Notes: generated by a model not told the origin, from the letters alone. Positions 11,818 to 26,581 are shown, counted from the stretch's first letter. The stretch: DNA of 64,000 nucleotides from Chrysomallon squamiferum (GCA_012295275.1 CM022677.1:12267723-12331722); one strand, 5' to 3'. A program made the numbers and translations.

Positions 11818-13853
11818 TTACTTTTTACACCAAGTAAATATTTTTATTGTATTGATCTGTGCCACGTACAATTTGTTGTCAACACAACAGACAGACAAAG
11901 GTCCGGACAGTCTATTCTGGTCAGTGAGGATGTCACGTGTAATGTTACCATCTCGTGACACCTGAACAAGACAATTTCTATCAAAATCACAAACAAAAAT
12001 ATTTCCCTCCCTGTCACATGTAACACCTGCCAAGCCTCTCAGTTTGTGTGAATCACGTGACTTCCATCTGACGTCACCTGATGACGTCACACAAACTAAA
12101 CTGTTTCCTTTTGACACAACAATCAGACATTGATCGTGAACTGTGAGACGTGATGGTCTGGGGATCAAATCTGCTGAGATAGAATTAATGAGCTGACCAC
12201 TGTCTGTCAGTATGTCCAAGCACTGATTACTGAACTCAGTGACCGCGAGACGGTTGCCAGGTAACACAGCGATAAACCGATAACGTTTAATAGTTTTAAC
12301 TGTTTTGATCAGTTTGAAGTTTTTCAAATTTAAAAACAATATTTTACTTTCCCATGGCAGAGCAACAACAAAAACAACATCACCCCGCTGATCACGTGAT
12401 TCAGCAAGACCCCATGGTTGAGAGGAAGTTTTGTATCTTTTTATCAGTGATTTTCTTTCTAAACAAAAACATTTTATACAAACATTGTAACCATCACTAA
12501 CAACAATTTTATTTTTGTCTGCACCTGACACCAGCATGGAAACCGGAGCAGGATGTCTTTTATCTTCTTGTGTTTGTGTGTTAATGGTGTCTGTGTGTTT
12601 GAGTTTGTCTGTTAGTCTGTCTATCTGCGTGTCTGTGTGTTGTGTTTTTGTGTTAATGGTGTCTGTATGTTTGAGTGTGTCTGTTAGTCTGTCTATCTGT
12701 GTGACTGTGTGTTGTGTTTCAGTGTCAGTGGTGTGTTTCTGTTTGAGAGTGTCTATATGTGTGTCTGATTGGATGTTTGTGGATATTTCTCCAAAGTGGA
12801 CTGACATTTCTGCCTTTTTGTCAGATTTTATCAGATTAATTTTAAACTTTGCTTTTTCTATTCGGGAACGAGATTTGGACAGAAACTCGGAAGTTGTGTT
12901 TTGAAGTTTGGTGAATTTTAAAATGTTAATTTTTACATCTGACTCTGATTTTCTTGTTAGCAAATCTTCCCCCAATTTTATCATTTTTTTGTTTTCCGCA
13001 ATCAGATGTTTGTGTTGATTGAATAATTTGTCTATTTCTGAGTTTACAAAGTTCTGAGATTTTTCTATTTCTCTTATTAACCTGTCTTGTTCTTTGTGGA
13101 CTGCGGCAGTAAAATCTGTGATTAGTGTGTTGCCAATCCTTCTGACCTCTACTATAGTGTCCACGACGTTGATGTCGACGGCTTGGCGAAGTTGCTCAAT
13201 CATATCATCCATCTCTGTCTGAAGAATTTCTTTAAAGGTTTTGAGACTTTCAGAAACAGAACTCAGAAGTGACATGTGATCTCCCTTTTGAGCTGAAATC
13301 AAAAAATAAGTAAATAAATAATCAATCAGTAAATTAATTAATTAATTAATAAAGATATGCCAACAATGTGAAGTTTTAGAATTTATGTTATCAACTACTT
13401 TAAAAATCTGATTAGAAAAATGACATAAATAAAGTTTCCTCTATTTCTTTAGGTTGTGATGGTTAATATACGGCATAAACATATTTAGTTAAAAAAATCA
13501 CTCAATATATTTTTGATTTTTAGTATTTTATTGTAACGAATACAAACATGATACTGCTGACTCACAAAACTTTGATTGTAGCCGATCATTAGCGGCGTCC
13601 TGTAGTGAATGGTTTATAGGGAATTGATCTGCCCATGTATACTCTTGTTTCGTGCTGTCTGAGATGTGGACATTCTGCCTGCAGAACGGGCAGGTGATTT
13701 TTATGTCGTTGTTGTCGTAATTGTGACTTATATAGTCCTGCAGGCATTTGGTGCAAAACGAATGTCCACAGTTTAACATTCGCGGCTTCTTGAAAAGTTC
13801 CGTACAGATGCAGCACGAAAGATTGTCATCAGAGTTTGCAGCTGTTGCCATAT
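11818..13853 (-). CDS. RING-coiled coil-propeller protein (TRIM-like E3 ligase), left copy
   Basis: Two exons. Exon 1 is 13566-13853, with ATG at 13849-13851 right after a CACAG acceptor, and it ends at a GTGAGT donor. Exon 2 is 11818-13292, after a TTTCAG acceptor. The intron breaks the codon TCT/TTC-type serine in phase 1, and the joined frame is 586 aa. Residues 13-57 form a C3HC4 RING (C13, C16, C28, H30, C33, C36, C54, C57), the E2-binding module of ubiquitin ligases. No B-box follows. Residues about 102-262 are predicted coiled coil (SLKTFKEILQTEMDDMIEQL onward). Residues 272-339 are a T/D/H/K-rich repeat linker. Residues 343-586 form an NHL/YWTD-type beta-propeller, with the signature GVTCDREGNIFVCDF. 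Expected to be a cytoplasmic E3 ligase; the substrate is unknown. The upstream reading from 13866 is not used because it lies across the acceptor. An exon further 5' is likely but unseen. Confidence 0.88.
12561..12765 (-). repeat. Coding minisatellite in TRIM-like linker, left copy
   Basis: CA-rich tandem units of about 72 nt encode variants of TLKHTDTINTKTQHTDTQID. It lies between the coiled coil and the propeller. The unit sequence differs from the right copy (DTLKQKHTTDTET here against DTLKHTDTINTEAQ there). Tracts of this kind change length easily, so the linker is probably variable. The long antisense open frame here is only the complement of the repeat. Confidence 0.8.
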
Positions 13854-14677
13854 CTGTGAATAACAATAATAATATATATATAAATAAATAAATAACAATA
13901 ATAACAACAGCAACAACATAGCAGAATCAGAGAAAATAGAACAGAAAATGCAGAGAAAGAAAAAGGGAACTAAATAATAATAATAATAATAATAATGAAA
14001 TGATAAACTAAATATATAAACGTGCGCATGGTAACACTATAATGTTATAATTAAACTATAAGCTTTTCATTCGTTCAGTTTATTTTATTTATAAGAAAAC
14101 AGAAGAACTGTTCAAGTGAATTACAAGCTTGCTAAATTTAACCTTGTGACGTAGATTTGATAAGGAAGACAACAGATTTACTGTAATAAGTTATATGAAG
14201 CAAAATATAAATAAATAAATAAATAAATAAATAATGTGACATGTCCATGATTGCTGCAAGGTAATTTCGCACTATTTGTGTCATGTTACGTAACCCAGCT
14301 CACACATTTTCATGATGAAACTCGTATGTGGACAATGAAAGAAACTTGACATTTACAGAAGTAATGTATTGAATGTAATAATTACGAAAATGTTCATAGT
14401 AAACGAATGAATGACTGATTGTTACTGAACATTATTTTATTAACGTGAACTCAACAAATTTTTAATCTGCAGTTAAATGGCTTCATTCATTGATAAAGTA
14501 ATCGACAAAGATAAATGCGACAACACATCGCCAGACACTACTTTTCTCTGACCACGGAGCCACACCCTCCACTCTAACACAAAACAATTTTGTACAGAAA
14601 TTTTATTATGAGAATAACCTAGATTACATTTTATTTTATAATATCTTACACTAACGACGACGACAACAACAACAACA

Positions 14678-14738
<61 letters not shown>

Positions 14739-15712
14739 TGTCTTATGAAATGCAAAAAATTCTCTTCTATTCGTCCTTCATAATCTGTGAATAGAACACT
14801 TTATAGAAATAATAATAATAACAACAACAAAAGTAGCAGCAACAAGGACAATATGATTAATAAAAACAACCACGACAACAACAATAATAATCATAATAAA
14901 AGTAACAGTAATAACAACAGTACAGAAATAATAACGATAACTGTTTGAACAGTAAATGCAACGACACAAAAGCAACATCAATGATAGTAACCTTTCAGTT
15001 GTGTTGTTAGTTTTGATTCCCTTTACATGTTTATTTTCAGCATTTTTTAATTTTATTTTTCCTCTTTCTTTGGTTCCCTCGTTAGTTCAGTCGTCATTTT
15101 GTTCGTTCGTTTGCTCATTTTTATTTAATTTTATTTATTTATATCTCTCTACTTATCAATTACGAAGTGTTAGAAAACGGCAATGAATAATAAACTGCGT
15201 ACAAGTCTCCCAGTGGCCATTTGACAGCGTTTGCTCTGCTGTTCTTGCCTCGGTAGTACTTCCCAGAGATGACCCTTCTTTGCACAATATGGATTGAGTG
15301 TACTGTCAGTTACAGATACACCTCCCCATACGATAACCATACACGGCTAAATCTAACATTAATCGAAGTTTTGGGTTTGCGTGCCTTTCATTTCGACCGT
15401 GCATGTAAGGTAGTTCGAGAATGAACAGGCAACATACGAAAAGATGCCACGTGTCCAGCGACCGATTCACCAGTTCTTATTCTCACCACACCATTCCCGT
15501 CTGTGTGACGACTGTGAAGACAGGTACCACCCTACTGAACAAATAAATGAGTGATGCATGTTCAGTTATATGGAAAGTGTTTCAGTGTGTTTCAGTGTGT
15601 TGAACCTTCTTTGCCTGGACGTGCAGAATAACCAGCTGACCTACAGCAGCCGGGCCCTATTGTGTCTTCTTATGTAAGAATCATACGTAACTATTTTTGA
15701 AACTTTTCAAAA
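13854..15712. other. TRIM-like 5' region, inner arm end, then unique spacer
   Basis: 13854-14780 is the diverged inner end of the arm, with (TAA)n at 14678-14733. From 14781 the sequence is unique. Bases about 15190-15530 are less AT-rich than their surroundings and precede the secreted-protein exon, so they may be its promoter or 5' untranslated region; I see no exact core promoter motif that decides this. Confidence 0.5.
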
Positions 15713-16599
15713 ATGTATGTTGTGAAGACCGTTCTACTTTTAGCGTTCTGCAGATTATGTCTGGGCAACATTCACCCATTACCAGCCTCCGAGGTTCGAG
15801 ATAAACACCTAATACATTGTCTATCAAACGCTTTGTCAAAGAAGGTAGTGTTTTTATCAGGCTACGAAATCATAATTTTTTACTTCTGTCTGAAGAAAAC
15901 AAGCACGGTAAAAATCTCCAGTTTACGATACTCCAATGGCAACGATTCCGAAGTCATCACAGCAGTTTTAAACCAGAAGAAAATGGGATTTATTGTCACC
16001 ATATCACCAGAAACAGCTGGAGATAACTGGAATGTTTTTCATTCCAGTACCGAGATGAAAGGATCAGTAATTCTGGAAAGAGGTTGGTATATTTTAAAGC
16101 TCCAGGTTCACGGATCTGATGGAGTGGAACTGAATACAGTCAGTCTAGATATTGATGACAGCAGTCTCGCGCAGGACATGCTGCAGTGTAAACTTCACTG
16201 TACGAGTGATCTGCCCCATCTGAACTCTTCGCCTCGAATTAATGTCGACAAGAAAGCTAAACTTAGACAGAAAAGTTACCCATCTAAATGTGCGGAAGAG
16301 GACAACGTCAAAATACTAGTATACCTCGACAGCGTGAAACAGTACAAACTAATAGCTACTCTACCAGTGTATAAAGCTTTTGTAAACAGAAGAGAACCAA
16401 ATAATACTGACTGTGTTGCTTTGTCTCCTCTCTACTGGAGTTTTACCCACCTCTGTTTGAATAAACCAAATAATCATTTATTTTCAAATTCGGCAACTTT
16501 GAAAATGTATCCAGGACCTGATACATCGAAAATAGCCGTAACTGAAAATTCATTCATGTTAAAAGGAAGATCAGAACGTTACATAGATGCTGATATTGG
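15713..16599 (+). CDS. First coding exon of a secreted protein with a beta-sandwich-like domain
   Basis: ATG at 15713 opens 295 codons that run into a GTAAGT donor at 16600 (phase 2). Residues 1-18 (MYVVKTVLLLAFCRLCLG) make a good signal peptide. The N-terminal half ends with GWYILKLQVHGSDGVELNTV, a pattern like the closing strands of carbohydrate-binding or galactose-binding beta-sandwich modules; this is inference from the pattern only. The C-terminal half has scattered cysteines and ends DADIG at the junction. The base composition is less AT-rich than its surroundings, as expected for real coding sequence. No following exon was found before 25 kb; a (TC)126 tract begins 77 bp past the donor. 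The protein could be the N-terminus of an EGF-repeat receptor like those in the arms, but this is not shown. Confidence 0.72.
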
Positions 16600-16673
16600 G
16601 TAAGTCTTCAGTCTAAAAAACAAACCAGTGACCTTATTTGTAAAAATACAGGTTTCTTTCTGTCTATGTGTGT

Positions 16674-18651
<1,978 letters not shown>

Positions 18652-19059
18652 ATTGCAATTTTTATAAAAGAAAATTGAGTTCTTACCAGGCTGGATATTT
18701 TCTAACAAAGAGATGACAATGAGGCTGTGTTACTGTGGAAACCAGTTTTAAGTTCTATGAGACAAAAACACAAATACGTGATCTAATATACCCGCTTGAA
18801 GAGAACTTTGACCATCTCGTGATGGAGATAAAACTCAGGTGAGGTATTTCAGTCACAATCCATGGCCTTATTTAGTAAACTGATAAGTGTTTACGTCAAA
18901 TGAGAAATATCACTAATCAAAAATACACAGTTATCTTTTCTCTTTAACATGATATACAACATCGAGGTCCGAGTTTGTTTAAATAACGGGTGGGGTGTGG
19001 TATTTGTATAGTTACTTATTACAACCACTGTTACCTGTAATATTACAGCTACTACAACA

Positions 19060-19960
19060 TTTTTGAAACATGCTGTTAACTTGTATTACATTTTACAAAT
19101 AGAACAAACAACAACAGCTACTACTACAACCATTATTACTACTGTTACTACTACTAAAAATACTATTACTAAAACTGCTAATAGTACTGTTGCTGCTACA
19201 GCTTTACTGCCACTACTAATATCAATAGCACTAAACTATTATTAGTACTTTACTTCAATTACTTTAACTACTGTTACTATATTTGATAAAACTACTTTTA
19301 ATTCTACGACTGTCAATACTTCTACTATTTGCTACTACTATTATTCCTGTTATTACACTACTACTACAATACTGTTACCAGTGTTACTAATACTGCATGT
19401 GTTAATACTAGCCCTGCTGCTCCACCTTTACTACTACTACAACTGCTACCACTACTACTACTACTGTAACTATTACAATAACAACTGCTATTTCTAATCT
19501 TGTAAATTCAAATTTCTTTATGATCACATTTTTTTAATATTAACAATATCATTTGTTTACTCTGTTTATGTTTAGTTATGTATGTTCAACTCGTGTATAA
19601 TTAATTTATTACTAAAACACGTGTCAGTGATAACATGACTTACTGTCTTACTGACTTACTAACTTTCTGACATAACAGTGATTTAATAAGAGTACAGATA
19701 GGATACGCAGACAAACACACACACACATACGCACACAGACACACCCGCACACAAATACACACACACACATACATATAGACACACATACACACAGACACAA
19801 ACGCAGACACAACTATTAAAATATATAAAAATATATTCAAACCGTAAGAATATAACTACTACTGTTATAACTACTAGTCTTACTACTACTACTACTACTA
19901 TCACTACTACTACTACTACTACTATTACTACTACTACTATATCTACTACTATTAGTGTTA
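19060..19960. repeat. (TAC)n-rich region with internal AC tract
   Basis: Imperfect trinucleotide ACT/TAC runs at about 19100-19490 and 19855-19950. Between them lies a mixed ACACAC/GACA tract at 19705-19810. A short block at 19600-19700 (CACGTGT, GTGATTTAATAAGAGTACAG) is also found near 21480-21510. Confidence 0.8.
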
Positions 19961-19979
19961 CTTATACCGTTACTAATAT

Positions 19980-20325
19980 TAATACAAATGCTAATGCTGT
20001 GGTTGTATGTAAAAACTAAATTGTTCTGTACATTTTAATTTCATTGTGATAAAATTCTAAATCGTCTGAAATTGCCAAAGTCATTTGTTGATGTAATAAA
20101 ATGTAGTTGCATTTAAATTAACTATATTATATATTGTAAATTCGATTATTTCTACGATCACAGTTTGAAGTATTTGTTATCTGTGTTCAGTTTGTTAACT
20201 TGTTATTAAAACACGAGTGAGCGAAACAAGACCTACTAATCTGTTTTGTCAAGACTAAAGTTCTCTGCGTTATCTCACCTTTCTTATCTGGTGATGAACA
20301 AATTGGCTTTAGTACAAAGTCAACT

Positions 20326-20416
<91 letters not shown>
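19980..20416 (+). repeat. GA-tailed segmental repeat, copy 2
   Basis: Direct copy of 18200-18648 displaced by about 1780 bp, ending in a pure GA run (20331-20416). Estimated identity outside the GA tract is 75-85% by eye. Confidence 0.85.
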
Positions 20417-20422
<6 letters not shown>

Positions 20423-20855
20423 AAAGTTTTAATAAGTAACAGACACCATTACATGAGCGCGCGCACGTACAGAAATAAATAAATAAATAACAGTAGAACA
20501 CATGTTAATCGTGTGACATTTCTATTACCAACAGATTTAATCTCAAATGTAATGTTTTTATTATTAATTTATTTATTCATTCATTTTATTTTATTTTATT
20601 ATGTGTTTCCCTGTTTAAATATTGCCAAATAAATATAAAATAAAATAAAATAAAATAAATTCTGACCATTCTGGTGATAAAAGAGTTGTATACTGCATTT
20701 ACTGTTAAATTTCATTATGTAAAGTTTTAAAACCTTCCGCTTCTGTGAACCTGCCATTTGTGTCATTTATGTATACAAAAAAAAAAAAGTAAAATAATAA
20801 AAATTAAAAAATGTATTATTTCTTTATTACTTCTCGGTTTTTATCATTACTCCTA

Positions 20856-20900
<45 letters not shown>

Positions 20901-21834
20901 GTTCTCAACAGTCGATTTGCTTTTAAACAAAATATATATCTATGTCTGTTTATTTGTTTGTTTTCATTTTCTAAGGTAAATTAGAATCATAAGCTAGCAG
21001 ACGACGTTTTTTTCACTTCGGGTCAAATCAGTGCGTTTGTGATTTTTATCTTACATATATCTTGACAGCGATTTACTTTACTGAACCTAAGAATTCATAT
21101 TAAAGCAAATGTGCACGAACACACACAAACAATTGTTTTTTCTTGCATGTGTACATGTATGTATATGTGTGTGTGTGATTTTAATATGAATTCGCACACA
21201 CACACACTCCCACACACACTTACACGCGCATATGTTTGTATGTATTGCTGTATATATATATATACGTGTTTATATCTGCGCGAGCGCGCTTTTATGTGTG
21301 TGTGTGTGTGTTGTAGTCAAGCAGCCGTTATCTCGTTAATTATTATATCTCGAAAAAATCATAATTGAATGTTGCTATTTATAACAAAAAGTAATATTCG
21401 TGTCTATATGGCTAATGCGACAACAGAAAAGATTCAGAATGTCTAATAGTAAAATTTCTCTGTTGTAACTAATTTTCTGACAATTCAGTGATTTAATAAG
21501 AGTACAGACCTGATATCAAATATTTCTCTCTCCAACAATCTGCTGACCGCGTGACTGACACAGATAAAACACTTCTTAAAATAAATCTTCTTTAATCTTT
21601 GTTGTATTCAAGATAACACTAGATACAGAGGAAAAACTTGGTTTAATGGTTTAATGTAATTTAAAATATTTGAAATAAAATTCATGTAATAATATTAATA
21701 ATAATAATAATAATAATAATAATTCCTTTATTTTGTATGTTTAATATTGTCAGTGTCCTGTGTTTCATCTATTTAAATTTCTTTGCATATGAATAACTGG
21801 ATTCTGTACTGAAAGTTGAAATACTACTAAGACC
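20417..21834. other. Nothing recognised; simple repeats only
   Basis: Contains (TTA)n at 20855-20900, AC/GT-rich patches at 21110-21320 and a GTGATTTAATAAGAGTACAG block near 21488. No coding exon is supported. Confidence 0.5.
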
Positions 21835-21989
21835 AGTGTCTCAAATTTTTGTCATCTCTGTTCAGCTGGTTATTGAAACACGTGTTAGCGATAACATGAC
21901 CTACTAATCTGTTTTCTCAAGACTAAAGTTTACTTAGTTGTCTCAAATTTATTACCCACAGATAAAGATTACTTTAGCACAAAGTCAAC

Positions 21990-22028
<39 letters not shown>
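21835..22028 (+). repeat. GA-tailed segmental repeat, partial copy 3
   Basis: Only the 3' part is present: TCATCTCTGTTCAG, GACCTACTAATCTGTTTT and AGTACAAAGTCAACT-like blocks, ending in a GA run at 21993-22028. Same orientation as copies 1 and 2. Confidence 0.75.
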
Positions 22029-22032
<4 letters not shown>

Positions 22033-22559
22033 AGTTTTTAATAAATAAAACATTTACACGCCCGCATAGAAAAGATAAATAAGTAAACAAATGAAAAAAA
22101 ATAAAAATAAAAATTAAGAATAAATAAATAAACATATTAATAAACAACAAATAAAAAAATAAGCAAATAAACAAATACACAAATAAACAAGTTAACAAAT
22201 AAATAATAAATAAATAAATAAATAAATAAATAATAAAAACAGTAACAGGAACAGAAGTAGTAGTGGTGGCAGTTCAAGGAAAAATATTAATATTTATTTT
22301 ATTATATTTCTAAATAAAAAGTAACAGCACTGCGAAAAATAATAAAAGTACTGAATCACGTTATCTGTTTTCATAGACTCCACACAGGCAAAATGTATAA
22401 ACAAGTTAAGAAAAAAGACCATAATAAAAAAATAATTAACATTTCTTCTCGATGTTCTTTTCTCAAAGTTTGCTCCAACCTGCAAGAAAAAACAAACCTA
22501 CAATATTTAAGTAGGTCAAATGACTAAAAAGTCAAATGTATAAAATAATCTTAATAATA

Positions 22560-23030
22560 GTTTTAAGGTCAGGGTTAGAAATAGACTTTGCATAAAAATT
22601 AAGGTTACGCACTTCTATAGCGTCAGAGTTAGGGCTTTAGGTTAGGGTTAGGGTTCGGGCTCGGGTTATGTAAATTTTGTTAGCAGGGATATGATAATGC
22701 GGAAAATAATTTTAGAAGTAGCGTTAGCGTAAGAATCAAGGATTAGGTTTGGAAGTTCGGCTATGGTTAGCTTTAGGTTGAGGATTAGGGTTAGGATTAT
22801 GGTTAGTGTTAGTTTTAGGATTATTCAAAGTTATTATGAGTCTTACGATAATCTGCAAAACAGTTTTATCATCAGAATTAGTATTAGTGTTAGGGATAGA
22901 GTCGGGTTTAGGGTTAGGGTTAATTTAGGGTGAGGATAAGGGTTAAGGTGATGTTTATTTAAAGTTGATTATCAGTGTTACGATAAGGTGCAAAATAAGC
23001 ATTTGCGTAATAATTAAGGTTCTGGGGTAT
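22560..23030 (+). repeat. Degenerate telomere-like (TTAGGG) tract
   Basis: Many TTAGGG and near variants (TTAGGTTAGGGTTAGGGTTC near 22640, TTTAGGGTTAGGGTTAATTT near 22910) spread over about 450 bp with interruptions, all G-rich on the plus strand. TTAGGG is the usual telomere motif of molluscs and many other animals. It sits inside the scaffold, so it is interstitial. Confidence 0.75.
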
Positions 23031-23853
23031 TGGCATTAGAATTACCTTACGTCATTAGTTTTACACTATCAACAAATTCTACCGTGTATAAACAAAATTC
23101 TGAGACGAAGATGATGTAAAAATGACACTAACACAAACATCATAATATTATTTTAGATTTCATAATATGCGACAGTTTTGGCAGCCGGAAAATAACAATT
23201 ATACCAAATAAATCTTTCATTGAAAAATGATTTAAATTGAGAATGATAAAAACGAATTATCAGATATTTTCTTTTTACGTTCAGCGTCACATAATATACC
23301 AGACAAACAGAAAGATCCATTTGCTGTATTCAATTGTTACAATCGTAAACCTGTAATTAATTCTCACATTTTCCTGTAAAAACGCCTTCTGATAAAATCA
23401 CCACCACTGTTTATGTGACAAATTTATTATCGAGTGATTTTTAACTAGTAACTAATGTGACATCCAAGTTAATAGAAAATTAGACTTTTAGGCAAAAAGT
23501 GAAGATTAATTACAGGCTGATGGTATGAATCAACATAAACCTTTTTAAAGTGAAATGCTTGATCGCTAGACATTAATGTGGTTTTCTGTTCAACAACATA
23601 TTAGAGTGATAATTAGATGTGCAGCGTAATATCAAGTTGTGCTAAGTTCTTTAATTAACCAATATTGTAAAAAGAAAAGGCTATATGACAGAGAAAGGTG
23701 AGATACATTTAATTATCTATCACAGTTTATTATTTATAATTACAGTCTTCTAGAGTCAGAACGGTTACATTAACAAGTTGAGAATAAAATATATTAATGT
23801 GAGTACTGTTGTGTAAATGAATAAAGTGAGTTTCAGCTATAATAATGTTTCAC

Positions 23854-23886
<33 letters not shown>

Positions 23887-24490
23887 ACAATTAAAAATAC
23901 TCAAAATTTAATATCTTGACGTTATTAAAATTACATACGACCTTTACACATAAAAATAATATATATATATATTTCTTTTGTATCAGTCTTCAGAAAAGGT
24001 ATTTCATCCTGTTAATATCATTTATAATTAAAAAAAAAGATTTTCTCTTGTGCCGTAAGCTTTTAAAAAAGTTTCAATATATTTTTATAAACCGTGCTCA
24101 GCAAGAAAAAAAAATAATTAAAAACCAAAATTAGAAAAGAAAGAAAAACAAATGTGTGCATTTTTTTCTAATACTAGCAATTAAACAGTTAAACTAAGAT
24201 TGATTTAAAAAAGAAATAAACAAAAATAAAAATTCCTGACATTTTCTTTATTTGTACTCCGTGATGTAATTTATTTCCGTCAGAACTATTTTATCTGAAA
24301 TATTAACATAATAATATGTTTGTTATACTAGAAAACAGATTTCTATATTTAGAAAATATAGCTAGCTCATCCGGATTAAGGACTTCTTCCTTATTTTATT
24401 TATTTTAATTGATTTTATTTTGTTTTGTTTTTAGAATAAAAAAAATCTGAAAACAAACAACAAACACACCTCAGTACTCATTCAAAATTT

Positions 24491-24526
<36 letters not shown>

Positions 24527-24943
24527 TTACAGATAAACCTCAATTTAATCATATAAACATGTCATGTTAATAATAAAAATACTGACAGTGAATACAACGT
24601 AAATTCCGACGCACAGTTTTTCTTCAGATATCTGTAGAAATGTAATTCTCAGTTTGTCAGTATAACCGTTGTGACTCTACAAGCCTTCTCTCCATCTGCA
24701 ATCTTAATACATTATCCAGAGATACTCGTATTTTCCTGTAATATATAATCAATAAATTGTGAAAAAAAAAATAATAATAATAATAACACACATATACTCA
24801 CACAATTCCTTAGTTGTTATTAAAGTTCAAAAAATGTTTATCACTTAACCTGTTCTATAATTCTCGATTTACACTGATTCTACATTCTGTCCTATTAACT
24901 GCGCTCCTACTAAACATGATTTTTTTTTTTTCATAAATAAAAA
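23031..24943. other. Nothing recognised
   Basis: AT-rich DNA with (TTA)n at 23853-23883 and (TAA)n at 24490-24523. No exon-like segment with plausible splice sites was identified. Confidence 0.5.
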
Positions 24944-25143
24944 NNNNNNNNNNNNNNNNNNNNNNNNNNNNNNNNNNNNNNNNNNNNNNNNNNNNNNNNN
25001 NNNNNNNNNNNNNNNNNNNNNNNNNNNNNNNNNNNNNNNNNNNNNNNNNNNNNNNNNNNNNNNNNNNNNNNNNNNNNNNNNNNNNNNNNNNNNNNNNNNN
25101 NNNNNNNNNNNNNNNNNNNNNNNNNNNNNNNNNNNNNNNNNNN
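24944..25143. other. Assembly gap (200 N)
   Basis: Exactly 200 unknown bases, probably a placeholder length. It interrupts the minus-strand exon-like region at 25.2 kb, so an exon or splice site may be hidden. Confidence 0.99.
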
Positions 25144-25195
25144 TACCCTTCAGATCTTTTATAAAATCTACTGATCTGTGTTGTATCTGAGTTAC

Positions 25196-25279
25196 CTGAA
25201 AGGTCTTCCTGTGTCTTTAACCCAAGCTGGTCAAGAAAATCCTCTGAAATGCTGGACATCAGAGGATCCAAAGTTTGTG
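25196..25279 (-). pseudogene. Unassigned exon-like segment
   Basis: 84 nt between a CCACCAG acceptor and a GTAACT donor, phase 1-1, open. It reads QTLDPLMSSISEDFLDQLG then LKTQEDLSG, acidic and amphipathic. It lies downstream of the CAMSAP remnant exons on the same strand, so it may be one of that gene's central exons, but I do not recognise the family. Its continuation is cut by the assembly gap. Confidence 0.35.
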
Positions 25280-26581
25280 CTGGTGGTATTTAGACAACTA
25301 TCTGGTTTGATGTATGACTCAGTTTCCTACTATTTGTTCAAATCCAGCAATTTTGTGGATTTTGTATGTTCCATTTTTTTTGTCTAAATAAACAAATACA
25401 GAAAGAAAAACTAATAAAATAATTTTAAAAAATAATAATAAATATCAAAGTAAGCATCAAATTTATTATTCTATATCTTAATGTACATTAGTTAAATGTC
25501 TATTTTTTTTACCTATTCCAGGCTAGGAGCATTTGATTAATTTGCACAATAAAATCTTTGGGAAGAAAAATTTCAGTCATGGAAAATTATTTGTAAATTA
25601 TCAATGAATTATTTTTTAACAATGTTTTAATACTGACTTTATTTATCTGGATATGATGGTAACATTCAGATGAAGCAAAAATAACTTTTAAAAAGGTAAA
25701 TGCTTTGCCTGCAACAAACACAACAATTAATGAGTTAAAACCTTGATTAAAAATATAATTTTTATAGGCGTGCATTACAGAGAACAAAATAAAGAGAATT
25801 CTACCATTTTAAATAACACTATGTGAAATAAATATTTCCCATAAAATTATTATTAGTGGCTCTTGTTTTAAAACATATAGAAGAAAAAAAAAAGGTTGCC
25901 CAAATACTATTTTTTGGGCAATTAACCCATCATCTTTTTAACATCCTAATCACCCAAAGAGAACATATGTACTTAAACACATTATTTATTATTATAAAAC
26001 ATAACCAGACCACTTACTTCAGAACAGGTCACTGTTTTATTGACTTCCTGTCTACTAATAATTATTTATGATGAGCCTAAAACTGTGACAGGAGTATATC
26101 TCAAAGAGAAAAAAAGAAAAACAAATTCGTAAATAAAAATTAAACTAATTACTTCTGCTAGTAGATTCTTTAATGGAGGTCAGATCTATATCTGCTATTA
26201 ATTTAATTGTTATGATATACATGCATTGAAATTTTGAATCCCATTATTTAAAAAAATAAATATATAAAATAAAGTAAATATTAAAAATAAAATTAAAAAT
26301 TAAATATATTTTAGTTAGAGAAATAACAAATATGTCTAAAATAAAGATGAATTTCAATCACATAATTAAAGCTAGAGAAGAATTTTTCATTCAGAAACAA
26401 CTTCAACAAAATGAATATAGCTTTTCTTTATGAACTGATTTCACACGTACCTCAACAGCATTCCTTAAGCCATGTAGTTCTTGTAATTTTTGTGAAATAA
26501 AAACAAAACTGTTTTGATTACTCCTATTACAAATATAAGCTAAAAAGAAATAAAACTGCTAATGGAAGTAAACTAAGTCAC

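Larger units (their letters stand above)
1..14780. repeat. Left arm of large inverted duplication
   Basis: The reverse complement of this stretch matches 39410-57170. Anchors I checked by eye: 2030-2160 against 55870-55990, 7154-7300 against 47290-47433, 11740-11820 against 42765-42850, and 14520-14680 against 39540-39680. Identity is patchy: about 99% over 5-11.8 kb, about 93% in the first TRIM-like coding exon, and lower still near the inner end (14.2-14.5 kb). Bases 120-1850 have no counterpart in the right arm, but bases 1-110 match again at 56935-57170, so the arm very probably continues off the left edge. Confidence 0.93.

Noticed and set aside
12515-12904. 129-codon open frame antisense to the left TRIM-like gene
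   Set aside because: It is the complement of the CA-rich coding minisatellite (Ser/Val/Cys/Leu repeats); the same happens at 41682-42101.
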